Shown here piece by piece: positions 45,028 through 57,784 of a stretch of DNA of 64,000 bases (positions are counted from its first letter, which is position 1; every line of letters begins with the position of its first letter). The position numbers were made by a program, and so were the translations under genes. The notes below the pieces were generated by a model. The model worked only from the letters and a program-made list of their open reading frames with translations, made no database searches and had not been told where the DNA came from. This stretch comes from Hippophae tibetana (Eukaryota; Streptophyta; Magnoliopsida; Rosales; Elaeagnaceae): NCBI GenBank assembly GCA_037013495.1, contig JAZDXN010000029.1, positions 1,376,501 to 1,440,500 on the forward strand, given 5' to 3'.

Positions 45028-46443
45028 TGATTGACACACGAATTGTTTTAAATGAATACGCAAGCATACATATCACAATAAGTAATATAATGATAAGAAA
45101 AGATTGTTCCCACTAAGATTATGTTATTAGAAACTAATTTTTAAAACATAAAAAATAAAAAAAACTTTTTTGGTTTTTATATTTGAAGTAAAATTAAAAT
45201 AATTAAAAATAAATAACAATAATTAATTAAATCGGATTTGGAAAACAAGAAGATATATGAGAATTATACATCTCCACCTAGAAACTACACTCTCATGTCA
45301 ATTAAATTGCATACTAATCATTATGTTCATCGATTATAGATCACATATGTAAGAATCATGCATCTCTACCTAGAAACTATGCATGTTATTTAATCAAGAC
45401 AAATAATTAAATAATTCTCTCAAATCTATTTAATTGCCTCTATAGATCAATTGTTGGCCAAACAATTAATAGCATAAAAATCAAATTAAATAATATAATT
45501 AAATTAAAATCATAATTGGGGTAAAATATTATATCATCACATAGTGAAAATTGGATTCATAAGACCCCTAGATTAATAAATTAACTAGACATAATTTTAT
45601 TCATAAAACTCATATCTTTCATAAAGAAAGACATAAAAATTGATAAAGAAAGGTGAAGAAGAATACAATTAATTTCTTGAATTTTAGTACCAATCACTTT
45701 TTGAATATTCACCAAAATTGAATATTTTTTGTATTTTTCTCTCTTCTTAGCTCACTTTGATAAAAATTATGTTAATTTTAGCTCATTAGGGTTTATGGGG
45801 AAATTAGAGGATTAAATATAGCTCAAGTGAAATTTGGACTGTCAAATCAAATTCACATCATAGGTTGAGATTAAAAAGAAGGAAAAATTTACAACATTAG
45901 CCAATAAGAGATTGACATGTGGCATGTGGGATTTATTGGGAGAATTAGCATGCGACGCATGGCGGGAGGACTGGTCTTCGTCAAAAAACATTGTGTTAGA
46001 GACACATGGCACAATGTGATTCGTAGTTATGGATGATGTGGTGCACCGGTGGAAAGAGCGGATAAATAATGTTACGACACATGGCATCATTATTTGACCA
46101 TGCTGCAAACTCAGAAGGAATGCGGTGGTGGCACATATCAAAGTACTGCATCATTCTATACATGCAACTTTTCATGATTTTCCTTCTCCAATTGCATGGA
46201 ATTCACACGGCTTGCTCCATTAGCTTTGATGCTTGTGTGGCATCTACGTGGCAGCTTCTGATTAGTCATGCATTACAAATTATAAAAAAATCCCAAAAAA
46301 TTCCAAAATTTATATTTTAATCTCTTTTCACTATAGAGTTCATACTTTAATATTTTTAACTCTAAAAATACTACTTGATGAATAAAACATGTAAATATTG
46401 ATTAGAAAAGTACACTAATGACTTTACTTTAATAGAGTCATCA
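45028..46443 (-). mobile_element. 5' LTR of gypsy element B
   Basis: 1,416 bp on the minus strand from TGATGACTCTATTAAAG (46443) to GTGTCAATCA (45028), next to a PBS and gag. U3 (45890-46260) has several acatggca/gcatggc motifs. A short ORF there (45842-46141) is not a gene. Confidence 0.75.
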
Positions 46444-46895
46444 ACTACTCACTAGTTAGTCAGTTTCTTTCATTTTCAATACTAGAAATGATGTGAGTGT
46501 TTTTGCTTATCTCTTTCGGGACACGTTCTCTTTCTTTTTAGACATTGATATATTTTGAGTTATTTCTTGCCATCTCACTTGTTAGTCATTATTCTGTGTT
46601 TCATGAGACAAATGACTTTTCTCTTTGCATACTATTGGATGTAAAATGTGATTTAGAGGGATCATGCTTGTATATGTTAGGCATGCATTTGATCGGAATT
46701 GAAGTATGGATGTTTTGACATAAGTATTCTATGAGAACATGTATTGTTAAATTTTTCCTGTTTGTCTTACCTAAAATGAAATTCTCTTTTGCACATCTTT
46801 GTGAATTTGTATGGTAATTTTGAGAAGATTGTGTGAATCTCCTACTTTTATGATTTGTATTTCCCTAACAAGCCCTAAAATCCACCTATTTTTTG
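46444..46895. other. About 450 bp with no recognised feature
   Basis: No coding sequence and no homology seen in the window; it lies between two LTRs. Confidence 0.4.
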
Positions 46896-48690
46896 ATTTT
46901 ATCATATTTTTACATAAATTTGCCTTTTCGGAATTACAGGTATTTTTATTGTTTTTTAGGTATTTTAATTCAAAAATAACTTAAAGACTTGAAGAAAACA
47001 ATACTGGAGGCAAAATATCATAAATATTTTGAGAAACAAAATGAGGAAAAGTCAAAAAGATGGAAAAACTGGAGAAAATGGATCAAAACGGTCAAAAAAT
47101 ATTAAAAATGCCAAAATTTTGGGCACAACCTCCTATTCACAGCAAAGATTCGTGCACGGTAGCACATGCCAGTGTCAAGTCTTAAGCACACCAATGTGTG
47201 TGTGCATATGCCTGCACGCAATCGGCATATGCCTTGCACACTCTGTGCTGATATTCGCATACACCTACACATTCCTACGTTGTGTCCCGCACATGCCAAA
47301 CACTCGTCTACCACAAATATTGCTCCCCACATGCATGCCAACCTTTCTAAACGCATCCAAAATCAATTTTTAATATATTTTCCTACCTTTTCATCATCTA
47401 TAAAAGGACCATATCCCCCATTGTTAAAATCATCCTAAAAAAACACAATTTTCTCAACTCTTTCTCTCTCTAGCTTTCTCTTTCAAGAAAGTTTGCTTAG
47501 TTTTTTTAGTTTTTACTTTTAAAGTTCTTTTCTTTTTGAGAAGAACTAGCTATGCTTTTATAGATTTTTAGTTTTTTATTAAATAAACAGAAATGAAATC
47601 TGTTTGGAGGTTATCTAGCAACAGAATTAACATCAAAGTCCTGAAAGGATTCTTTTGAGATATAATTTTAAAATGAATTCTTTACAGTTATTTTTTATAT
47701 TTTATTCTTATATGTTACATTTAATTTTTCTGTAATTGAATTTAACATGACTGGCTATTTATAAATATGATATAATAATAACGTTGTTATGCTTACAAAA
47801 TATTAAATAGGTAAAACATTTCTATAAAAGAAATTGATTTTTTTATTCAAGATTTTATATTAAGGATGTAAGAGAGAAATATATTATTTTTCATTACAAA
47901 CTTAAATCTAAAAATTAGATTTTAAGATTTAATTATCTAGTCTGATTTATAGTAGTGCTCTTTTATTTGTTAGTACAATTGCCCGGTAGTTAGAGTGAAC
48001 CTCTATTTCAAAATTTTTTATAAGAACTATTATTCGAAAATATATTGACAACATATTTTCAACATTAGTTTTAAAACATGAAAGTTAGTACTCAGATAAT
48101 TAAATTATTAGGTTTAATTTGGACACCTTGAATAAAGTTTAAAATGTTTAATCCCACCAAATGTGGCATTTAAATGGTTCATTTTCAATCTCTTAGAAAA
48201 AAATGAATTAATTTAATTAACCAAATTAATTATCTATCTCACTCCTAGGTATTAGTTGATTTTTTAATTAACAAAGAATATCTAACCCTATCAAAGGTGG
48301 TATTTATATAAAAAAGAGAATAAATAAATATCAATTTATATATTTAATAACGTAAATAATATGAGGAAGTATAATTAACTTAATTATTATATCCATAATT
48401 ACTCCACTATTATAAATGATAAAAATTTGCATTATTGTTTATTGAATCTATAAATATGTTTATTTTTTATGTTATTAGATTAAGAAACACAAAAATCAAA
48501 ATATCATGACAGAATGTTTAGGATTAATTTCATTTTTAAAAGTTTGAATAATAAATTAAAAACCACATTATATTCCTTCCTTAGATCGACCTTGGGAATA
48601 TACTTTTCATTTTCTATAAAATGATTCGTACACTTACGAGATATAAAACCAAAGTTTTTGCAAGATCGACATTCCCAATTTTGTTCATCA
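46896..48690 (+). mobile_element. 5' LTR (C-type) of the LARD, 5' end missing
   Basis: Homology to the A LTR starts at ttttatcatat; ends ttgttcatca. TATA ctataaaagg near 47398 and R near 47540-47600. The U3 module (47150-47330) is rich in cacatgcc/gcacac words in place of the GC minisatellite of LTR A. Confidence 0.85.
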
Positions 48691-48714
48691 AGTTTTTGGT
48701 ATCGTTGCCGATAA
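48691..48714 (+). promoter_or_regulatory. PBS of the LARD
   Basis: agtttttggtatcgttgccgataa is a decayed form of the tRNA-Asp type PBS, directly after the LTR. Confidence 0.75.
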
Positions 48715-49275
48715 AGAAATAGCATTTTTAAATTATTTATCTAAATTTTGAAAACATTTTATGTTGTAAATTTTTAACTTTCATTTTTAATTTTAATTTT
48801 AATGTAAAAAAAACTTAATTTAACAACTTAATAAACTTAGATTTTTCACTTAACTTAATTGAATAACTTAATTAACTTATATTTTCAATTAACCTAATTT
48901 ATTAACTTAATTAACTTAAATTTTCACTTAACTTAATTTATTAATTTAATAAACTTAGATTTTCACTTAACTTAGTTTATTAACTTAATTAACTTTAGAT
49001 TTTAATAGCATGAAAAGTAAAGATATAAGGGAGTTCTGTCTAGAAGGCTAGTTCTTGGAAGCATTTGTGCCACTAGTCTTTCCTGAGAACATTGCTCTAT
49101 CTAAAATGATAGTTTTTAAGAAAGCCTTTCCCCACTATTATTTCTTAGGAGCACTCTTAGTTAATGTTGGTTATGTTATTTAACTTATAGATTATAATAA
49201 AATAAAATAAAATAATTGTTAAAACTATCTCCAAAAATTCAAAGTTTTTAATCACAATATGTGATAAAAGAAGGT
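48715..49275 (+). other. LARD leader
   Basis: Includes an acttaattaacttagattttc-like repeat array (48790-49005) and the conserved block 49006-49178. Confidence 0.8.
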
Positions 49276-51404
49276 AGTTTCTTTGTTAGATCTAGGTATA
49301 ACTATGTTTTGATACCTTAATTATTTGACTTGTACCTAGAAGTTAGTTATCAAAAACCCACAATCATGTCCCTAGTTTTATGTAAACAAAATTTTGAAAA
49401 TTCCTAGGGCATGACTTAAAAAGTATAGGTAGACAAACTTGTCATACCTGTAGGTTTGATTGACTCAATGATGTGGGGACATTGAGTTTACTTTAAATGA
49501 AACCCCCCTATTTATTTCTTGCTAAGACGTTAAAGTAAGTGCTGAATGGGAAGAAACTCATCATTTTAGGTAATTTTATTTTATTTATTTTGTTTATTTT
49601 AGTTTAATTGAATATGAATAATTTTAGAATTGTTAAAACTATAAATATTTGTGGAGATATTAGAAGTTAACAACGATCTATCTGTGTGAACTTTAATGAT
49701 GGACATGATTGATACACCTACATTTCTCCATCACTACTTGCACATTCTCAGGAAATAGGTAACTTTTCTTCTCTTTTCTCTTTATCTTTAATTTACAATT
49801 GTTACATTGAAGACAATGTAAGTTCTAGGTTGGGAGTGGTTCAAAATTTTTAACAATTTTAAAAATATTTATGTTCACATTTTCATTTTTATTGTGTTTG
49901 ATTTTTTATGGTATAGTAATTTTTAGAATTTTAGGATTAGTTTTTAAAAATTTCACAAAAAATGATCATGTCTTAGAATTAAATTTAAATGATGATTAAG
50001 TCTTTTTGCACTATTAGATTAATTTCCAAAAATATATCATGAAATAATGTGATAATTAGTTAGTTTTTGTCATGACTAGTATTTCTTGATAAGGTGTGGA
50101 AATTATATTAAACCTAAAATCGGTGTATAGGAATCAAATAGTGGAAACTATCCTTGTAAGAAAGATTTTAAGCCCATTATCCTTTATTTTGAGTGATAAA
50201 TATTATTTTTTCTACTCTAAACACTTTTCTTATTTTTTCAACATTATTAGATGATCTCTATAGGACTTAGCATTGAATGTCTAGATTTTTACATCTTAAT
50301 GAAGTGTTATATATTTATTTTTAATTTGCTTAGATTAAATGATTTAAGTAGAAATTGATAGTATATGCCTTTTTTCATTCATGTATGACTTTTATTAAAA
50401 AAGTGATATATCTAGGGTTATCTATATAAATACAAACATAAAAGCCAAATATTAACCACTCACCTTACCATATAAAAAAATGTACAATCTGTACATGGGT
50501 CCACTCTCTAAAAAAAATTAAATTCTCTTATAAAAAAGAGAAATAAAAAATAGAAAGAAAGAGAGGAAAATGAATAGTATAATCTATATACTATGACCCA
50601 AAAAACTTAAATAGTTGTGACAAATGATTTAATGCAAAACAAATATAGGAAGTAATTCCCTAAGAAGTCATTCCATTTTCTTACACTTTCTAAAAGACAT
50701 ATTACTTGATATTATTATTTGATGAATTTGATTGATGCATGAAAGTAATGTATAATATTATATAAATCATTACATTTGATTCTTTTCATGAGATCAATGT
50801 TAAAATAACACTTTGAGACTTTCTTCTTTATACATATGCACACAAATTAGTTCATTTCTATACATAAACTCTTTCATATATAAATTAGTATGTGTGTTTG
50901 AACCCATAGGATTCAATGTTTTTGATAGTATTTACTTGTGAGGAATAGATTCGAAGCAAATTTGGATTCCTCACATTAAGTTTGGGTGAAATTAAATTGA
51001 TACATTTTTTATATGAAATATGAAAATGATTTTCAACTAATTATTATAATAAATCATGAATGTTTAGGAAGTTGAAATACTCTATGCTTTGGATTTTAAT
51101 TATGAAATTTAAAAGAGATTTTAAGCATGATATATTTTTGTATTTCATTTCTTTATTTTAAATTTCATTTGTTTTCTTTTGTTTTCATTTTTTGTTAATG
51201 TTTGTGGGTATCATTATTGAAAAACCCTCATGAGACTTAAACTCGTTCACTAGGGAAACCAAATGGTTTAAATACTTGTTGCATACGCTAAATGCAACCG
51301 TTTCAATCCACATAAGTGATTTAGGATAGTTTAAATTTTAGTTTTTGATTTAGTTTTTACAACTTCTTCTACATAGGGACTAGCAAGAAGTTGGTTGAAG
51401 GTTG
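49276..51404 (+). other. LARD junction block and 3' region, non-coding
   Basis: 49276-49545 joins leader to 3' region. ACATTGAAGACAATGT (49804-49819) lies before a purine-rich stretch. 51185-51400 holds the block with ctcatgagacttaaactcg and gactagcaagaagttgg that precedes every LTR of this lineage. Confidence 0.82.
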
Positions 51405-52888
51405 TGATAAGTGCTTAAAAAGTGCTAAAATTACCATAATTTAATATAATTTAATTGATTAAATATATTTATATACCTATGCCATTTTCTAAGTGTGTCA
51501 AACACCCATCTACAACAAATTTTAGGCCCCACACGCGTGCTAGCCTGTCCAAACAAGTTCAAAATAAATTTTTAAAATATTTTCCCACCTTTTTTGGCCT
51601 TTTCTTCATCTATAAAAGGACCTTATCCCCCATTATTAAAATCATCCCAAAAAACATAATTTTCTCAATTCTTTCTCTCTCCAAGTTTTTCTCTCTAGAA
51701 ATTTTTCTTAGCTACGCTTTTATCAATTTTTAGTTTTTGATTCAATAAGTAGAAATGCAAATTTGTTTGAAGGTTTTTCTGCAATTAGCATCAATGTGAA
51801 AGGATTCTTTTGAGGTATAATTTTAAAATGACTTATTTATAGTTATTTTTTTATGTTTAATTCTTATATATTATGTTTAATTTGTCTGTTTTGAATTTGA
51901 CATGATTGTCTATTTTGAATTTGACATGATAATCTATTTGTAAATATGATATAATAATAGAGTTGTTATGCTTATGAAATATTAAATAGGTAAAACATTT
52001 CTATAAAATAAATGGATTTTGTTTTTATTGAAGATTTTATATTAAGGATGTTAGAGAGAAATATATTATTTTTCATTACAAACTTAAATCTGAAAATTAG
52101 ATTTTAAGGTTTAATTATCCAGTCTAATTTAGAGTAGTGTTATTTTATTTGTTGGTACAATCGCTCGGTAGTTAAAGTGAAAGCTCTATTTCAAAAGTTT
52201 TTATAAGAAGTATTATTCAAAATTATATTTAGAACATATTTTTAGTAATATTTTTAAAACTTGAAAGTTAGTACTCGGATAATTAAATTCTTAGGTTTAA
52301 TTTGACACCTTGAATAAAGTTTAAAATGTCTAACCCCACCAAAGGTGAAATTTAAATGGCTCATTTTCAATCTCTTAGAAAAAAAGAAATTAATTTAATT
52401 AACCAAATTAATTATTGACCCCACACAAAGGTGTTAATTGATTTGTTTAATTAACAAAGAATATCTAATGCCACCAAAAGTGATATTGATATAAAAAAGA
52501 GAGAATCAATAAATATCAATTTATATCTTTAATAACCTAAATAATACAAGCAAGTATAATTAACTTGATTATTATATCCATAAATACTCCACTGTTATGA
52601 ATGATAAAAAAATTCATTATTGTTTATTGAATCTGTATCTATGTTTATTTTTTTATATGTCATTAGATTAGGAAACACAAAAACCAAAATATTGTGACAG
52701 GATGTTTAAAATTAATTTCATTTTTAAAAGTTTGAATAATAAATTAAAAACCACATTATATTCCTTCCTTAGATCAACCTTGGGATTATACTTGTCATTT
52801 TCTATAAAATGATTCATGCACTTGCGAGAGTTTTACAAATATAAAACCAAAGTATTTGTAAGATCGGTACTCCCGGTTTTGATCATCA
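51405..52888 (+). mobile_element. 3' LTR (C-type) of the LARD
   Basis: TGATAAGTGCTTAAAAAG to gatcatca, 1,484 bp, sharing the C-specific TATA region (ctataaaaggacc, 51611) with the 5' LTR, but with about 330 bp deleted between U3 start and that region. Confidence 0.85.
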
Positions 52889-53740
52889 GTGGTTGGAAAG
52901 GTGTGCATTTCGAACACTATAAATACCCCCTTATTTCTCTTCTCTTCACCCAGGTTTAAGAGACAAAACTCTACAAAAATTCACTCTAAATGTTTTACTG
53001 ATTTTCAAACTTATTTTCGAGAGCAAATATTTGAGAATGGGTATTTTTTATGCTTAGTTATCAAATGGTTATCTATGTGAGTATGTCATTTAACTATGTT
53101 TCTCCCATATGCAATTTGATATTAATAATGGACTACGTGTCCCATGAGATTGTGAGTTAATACACTTCCAATTATTGATCATTAGTTACCAATCACATCA
53201 TATTGGGTGGTGTTGGTTATGAAGGATAGACGAGTTTGAGTCTTGAATCAAATAGTTATGGAAGTAGTAAGTGAAGAGCAACAATAGGAAGTTTGTACAA
53301 AGGTCCTTGCTAATAGGGGTAATAGTGGTTTTAATTTCTATTAGTGTTGTAACTTATTTACTGTTAGTGAATTATCTACTGCTGAGTGGTTGCCTTAAGC
53401 AACCCAAAGATATTACCATATAGATACTGTCTCTATATGAGTTTACCTCATTATATAGAGTGTTATGTATGATCTCTTATTGAGCTAGTGTAATCTGAGT
53501 TTGTTATGTATATGTCTCAACATATTAAAGCATCAACTCATATTAGAAAGCATTTGTTGTTTACTCGCTTTCTGCTTTGAATTTATATAATATATATTGT
53601 TCAAAGTTATCTGCTTATATGATATTATATTGTTAGTGCTTCTGTTGTGTAATTATATAAGTGTTTGATTTTTTGTCTGTGCAAGTTAGGGCTAAGTCCT
53701 TAAGGATTTTTCCATTCCTTACCCTAGTAGTGTACTAAGT
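52889..53740 (+). mobile_element. LTR-like segment with promoter, family unknown
   Basis: cactataaataccccc at 52915 is a strong TATA context, followed by a pyrimidine-rich leader and no gene. It separates the LARD 3' LTR from another 3' region. Ends are not recognised; copia LTR is the best guess. Confidence 0.35.
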
Positions 53741-53744
53741 CGTA

Positions 53745-54677
53745 GACTCTTTCTCTCTCTAAAAAGAATATATCTAAAATAAAAGAAAAAAAGAGAGAAA
53801 AATAAATAGTAGAAACTAAATACTATGACCCAATATCGTACAAAGTTGTGAGAAATTTCTAAATACAAAATAAATGAAATAATTCCCGAAGAAGTCATTT
53901 GCATTTTCTTCATCTCTTTAAAGGCTTCTTACTTGAAATTTTTATTTGATGAGTTTGATTGATATATGAAAATAGTATGTGATTTCTTTATAAAATTCTT
54001 TCATTTGAATCCTTTAACAAGATCAATATTATCAACCACATTGAGTTTTTTATTTTTTATACACATTCAAACCTATTAGTTCATTTCTTTAAATAAATTA
54101 TGTTTGCAAATATATTTGAATGAGTGCTTGAACCAAGAGGATCAATGTTATTGAAAGTATGCCTTGTGAGGATAGAGTTGAAGCGAATTCAGATTTTATA
54201 CACTAAAATTGGGAAAAATTAATATTGATATATTTTTTATTTGAATATGAAAGTGATATTTTTAACTAATTATTACAATAAACCATAAATGTTTAGAATA
54301 GTAAAATAATATATGCTATAAATTTTAATTGTAAACTTAAAAGAGATTAAATAGCATAACAAGTTTTGTTACTCGTTTTATTTTGTCATCTTTCTCATTT
54401 TTACTATGTTTTAAATTTTGTTTTATTTGTTTTTGTTATTTATTTTTATCTTTTTTATTTTAAAATTTGATGTTTGTAGGTATCATCTCTAAAAGACCTC
54501 ATGAGACTTAATCTCGTCTTCTAGGACAACCTAGGAGTTTAATGACATATTATATATGCTAAATGCAACCATGTTAATCTATGGAAATGATTTAGGATAG
54601 TTTAATTTTATATTAGTTTTTATTTTTAACTTTTTACCTTTCTTACTAAGAGACTAGAAACTAGTTGTTGGGGATTG
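53745..54677 (+). other. Second LARD-type 3' region, before a D LTR
   Basis: Non-coding, homologous to 50500-51404 (actatgacccaa; aagaagtcatt; ctcatgagacttaatctcg). The purine stretch gttggggattg (54667-54677) sits at the LTR as a polypurine tract. Confidence 0.8.
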
Positions 54678-56451
54678 TGATGAGTTCTTAAAAGCACTTA
54701 ATATATTATGATTTTATTCATGCTAAATGATTAAATAGATTTATATTTTTTTAATTTCACTATCATTTTAAACAAATCTAGTTTTTGGAAATCACGAGTA
54801 TATTTTGTTATTTTTCACTTATTTTAGCTTGAAAGAGATAAAATTGATCAACACTTGAAAAATATATATAAATGTTATCCATTACAACTTTAAAAACTTA
54901 AAAGATAACAATTGGGAAGCATTACATATGTTTCAAAAAGGATATACAAGAAAATATGGGTTTAAAGTTGATCAAAATAACGTGGGCAACAACGTGAAAG
55001 TTTTATATGGTGCAACACGAGGCTAATGAACTGAATATCATGTGTCCTAGAATTGATGTGGGTCACTACATGGAGATGTTGTGTGCAATGGAACGTGTGT
55101 AATGGATCACGTTCCAACCAATTATAGCTTTTATCATACTATGACATGGAAAGAATTATTCCACGGTGCCATTCTTCTTATCCAACATTTTATCCTTCTT
55201 AATACCTATAAATAGAAGCACATTTTCTTTGTATTCCATACCCCTTTCATATATTACTCTCATCCTTCTCAACTTATCTCTAAGCTTTTTTTTTTTTACT
55301 TTTTTGTTTAGTTTAAAGTTCGTCTCTTAATCAAGAGTTGAACATAGTTATAGTTTTATGTAATAGTTTAGTCTAAATTCAATAAACAATAATTAGAAAT
55401 TTTGTTTGGAGGTTTTTAGTAACAAAAAATATATTGAAAGTTTGTATTTGGAAGGATACACTTGAGATATAATTTAAATGTATTCTTTTATTTTTAGATT
55501 AATTTCTGTGTTATTCTGAGTGCTATATTTAAAATATAGGTCATATTGTTAAATTAAGCATGTTGAGCTGAAATTACTACGGAATATTAGTAAAATTCTT
55601 ATGTTTGTAAAATATTGAAATAGGTAAATTTCTATAAAAAATTAGGTATTCTTTTCTATTCAAGAATTCTACAAAGTTTATAACAAAAAAAATATAGTAA
55701 TATTAGAATTTTTGTAAAATAATTAAAATATGAAAGTTAGATTTAAGATTTAATTATTTCGATTTAAGTTAGAGTATTGCTTTTTGATCTTTGAATTGGT
55801 TCATAAGTCTACTTTGAGTGTAAACTCTATTTCAAATATTTTTATAAGAATTACTATTAAGATCTGAAAGTTAATTCTGAGATATTTAAATTCTTAAATC
55901 CCACTTTGACTTCTTGAATGAAGTTTAAATTCTCAGACCCAATCCAATGTGACAATTAAACTGTTCATTAATCTCTTAGAAAAAAACATAATTTAATTAA
56001 AAGTAACTACTAGATCAGACCGAAGGCAATACGTGATTTTAATTAATAACAAATAGAAGACCCAACCGAAGGCGTTATTTGTATATACAAGAGAGAATCA
56101 ATAGTCTTAATTCATATCTTTAAATAATCTAACCAATATTAAGAAAACATGATTAATCAGTTAATATATATCATAAATTATCCATCGTGTGTAAATATTA
56201 TTTGCCTATTTTTTGTTTAGTCTATCTTATTTTTATATCATTAGCATAGATCTTTCAAAAACCCAAAACTTTATGATAGAATATTTTAGGTTTATTTTCG
56301 TTTTTAAGAATTTATTAAATTATTTAAAAATCACACGATTCCTTTTTAGATCGACTTTGGAAGTATACTTCTCATTTTCTATAAATGATTTGTACATTTA
56401 TGAGTAATTTATAAATATAAAAAAAATTGCATACCAAGTTTTGGTAGATCA
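54678..56451 (+). mobile_element. D-type LTR, plus
   Basis: TGATGAGTTCTTAAAAGC to about gtagatca. TATA cctataaatag near 55207. Homologous to 23991-25138 (minus). The very end is decayed and no PBS follows; the next bases belong to an inverted D LTR. Confidence 0.75.
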
Positions 56452-56793
56452 TGTTTTTTGAATTTAAACTCTAATAAAGGTATTTAAGTTAGGCTAATGA
56501 TTTAAGTATCATAAAACTAACTTTTAGCTTTTAAATCTATTATAAGAATATGTCGTTGATATATTTTCTAATAAAAAAGTCTTGTAAAAATCTTTGAAAT
56601 AGAGTTCTCTAAATCAGATCCATAATATTTCATCTAACATAAGAGTTGAATCTAAATGAGATTCGGATAATTAAATCCTAAATCTAACTCTCTTATTTAT
56701 TATGAAAAATATTTCGTCAATATATTTTTCTTTTTCAAACTTCATTTTAATCTTGATGAAAAAATAAAACTTAATTTATTAAAGTTTAAAATA
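56452..56793 (-). mobile_element. D-type LTR, minus, inner part
   Basis: Homologous to 24000-24200 and, more distantly, to 1860-2110. It continues at 62455-63420 on the other side of copia S3, so the two were one LTR before the insertion. Its U5 end is missing. Confidence 0.7.
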
Positions 56794-57770
56794 TGAACCT
56801 AATTAACCTAAAGAGAGTTTTCAAATTTTACCAATTTATAATTAAATAACCTAATCAAAGTGGACAGACATTCAATCGTGTGCCAATAGTAAAGTGCGTA
56901 AAATAAAAAATAATACATTATATTTTTAGGTAGAAACAGCCTAAACCATAACCACGACATAAGAGAAAAATCATCGGTTCATTAGACCATCTGATTTTCT
57001 ACTATGAAAGCTGAACATTCTAATACAAACTCGATCTTATGCTACCCTCCCTAGGAATACTACCCCCCCAATGTACCTATCTTATGAACCCCTACTCAAT
57101 TTTCACAGTTTTTTAGATTAGTGTGAGCGGTATCCAGACCAAAGTTCTAATCAACCCCTTACCAATATGATACGTTCATCGAATAACTGTAATTAGGGTT
57201 AACACAAAAAAAACACAAGTCTCTATTTGTTTTCCAGAACGAATTTAATAACGAATAACCCTAATTAGATGATTCAAATCATATATCAATTAAATCAAAT
57301 CAACTAGTAAATCTAAGAGCAAGAAGATTAAGCACAAATTTAATAAAAATAACTTTTTTGAAATTTAATAAAAATAATTTCTTTAAAATTTAATAATCAA
57401 ATCAAATAATTGTCACACATAAAATTATTTAATATAAACATATAAAAATCTAATAAAGAAAAACTATGTAAAGATAAAAATATCAAATAAATTTATTAAT
57501 AAATACTAATACGATATCAATTTAATATTAATCAACCTATTTAATTATTTGTACTTGAATTCTTAAAGATTTATTAATAAATTAAATATTGCACTTGCCA
57601 TAACATTATATTGTTCCATTAAAAGGTTTTCGGCACCTCCCAAATGACTGATTATATATATATTTGCGCTTAATTATTGAAATTCCATTAAAAGTTAAAT
57701 ATTATGAAAAGTCAAGTTTACATGTAAATGATTTGTCCATAAAAATAGTCAACCCTTATAGTTCTTATAA
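56794..57770 (-). mobile_element. 3' LTR of S3, shortened
   Basis: Homologous to 61127-62454 (ctcgatcttatgctaccctcc; atcaattaaatcaaatcaac) but about 350 bp shorter. Confidence 0.75.
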
Positions 57771-57784
57771 AGCTTTCCTTTGGC
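57771..57784 (-). promoter_or_regulatory. Polypurine tract of S3
   Basis: The minus strand reads gccaaaggaaagct just before the LTR; decayed from a G-rich form. A second tract, aaaaagggggagag (minus, 58153-58166), lies farther in. Confidence 0.55.

Larger units (their letters stand above)
46896..52888 (+). mobile_element. Non-autonomous LTR element (LARD), C-type LTRs
   Basis: LTR, PBS, leader, junction block, 3' region, LTR, all on plus, with no gag, protease or pol trace in 2.7 kb of internal sequence. The internal layout matches the minus copy at 34082-37655 block by block, including the leader/3' region junction. The 5' LTR lacks its first 90 bp or so; the 3' LTR lacks about 330 bp of U3. 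Confidence 0.85.

Noticed and set aside
45842-46141. 99-codon minus-strand ORF and overlapping plus ORF (46069-46320)
   Set aside because: Both lie in U3 of the LTR of element B upstream of its promoter; no homology recognised.
47029-47438. ORFs rich in Cys, His and Thr words in the C-type LTR
   Set aside because: Derived from cacatgcc-type repeats in the U3 module; frames differ in the 3' LTR.
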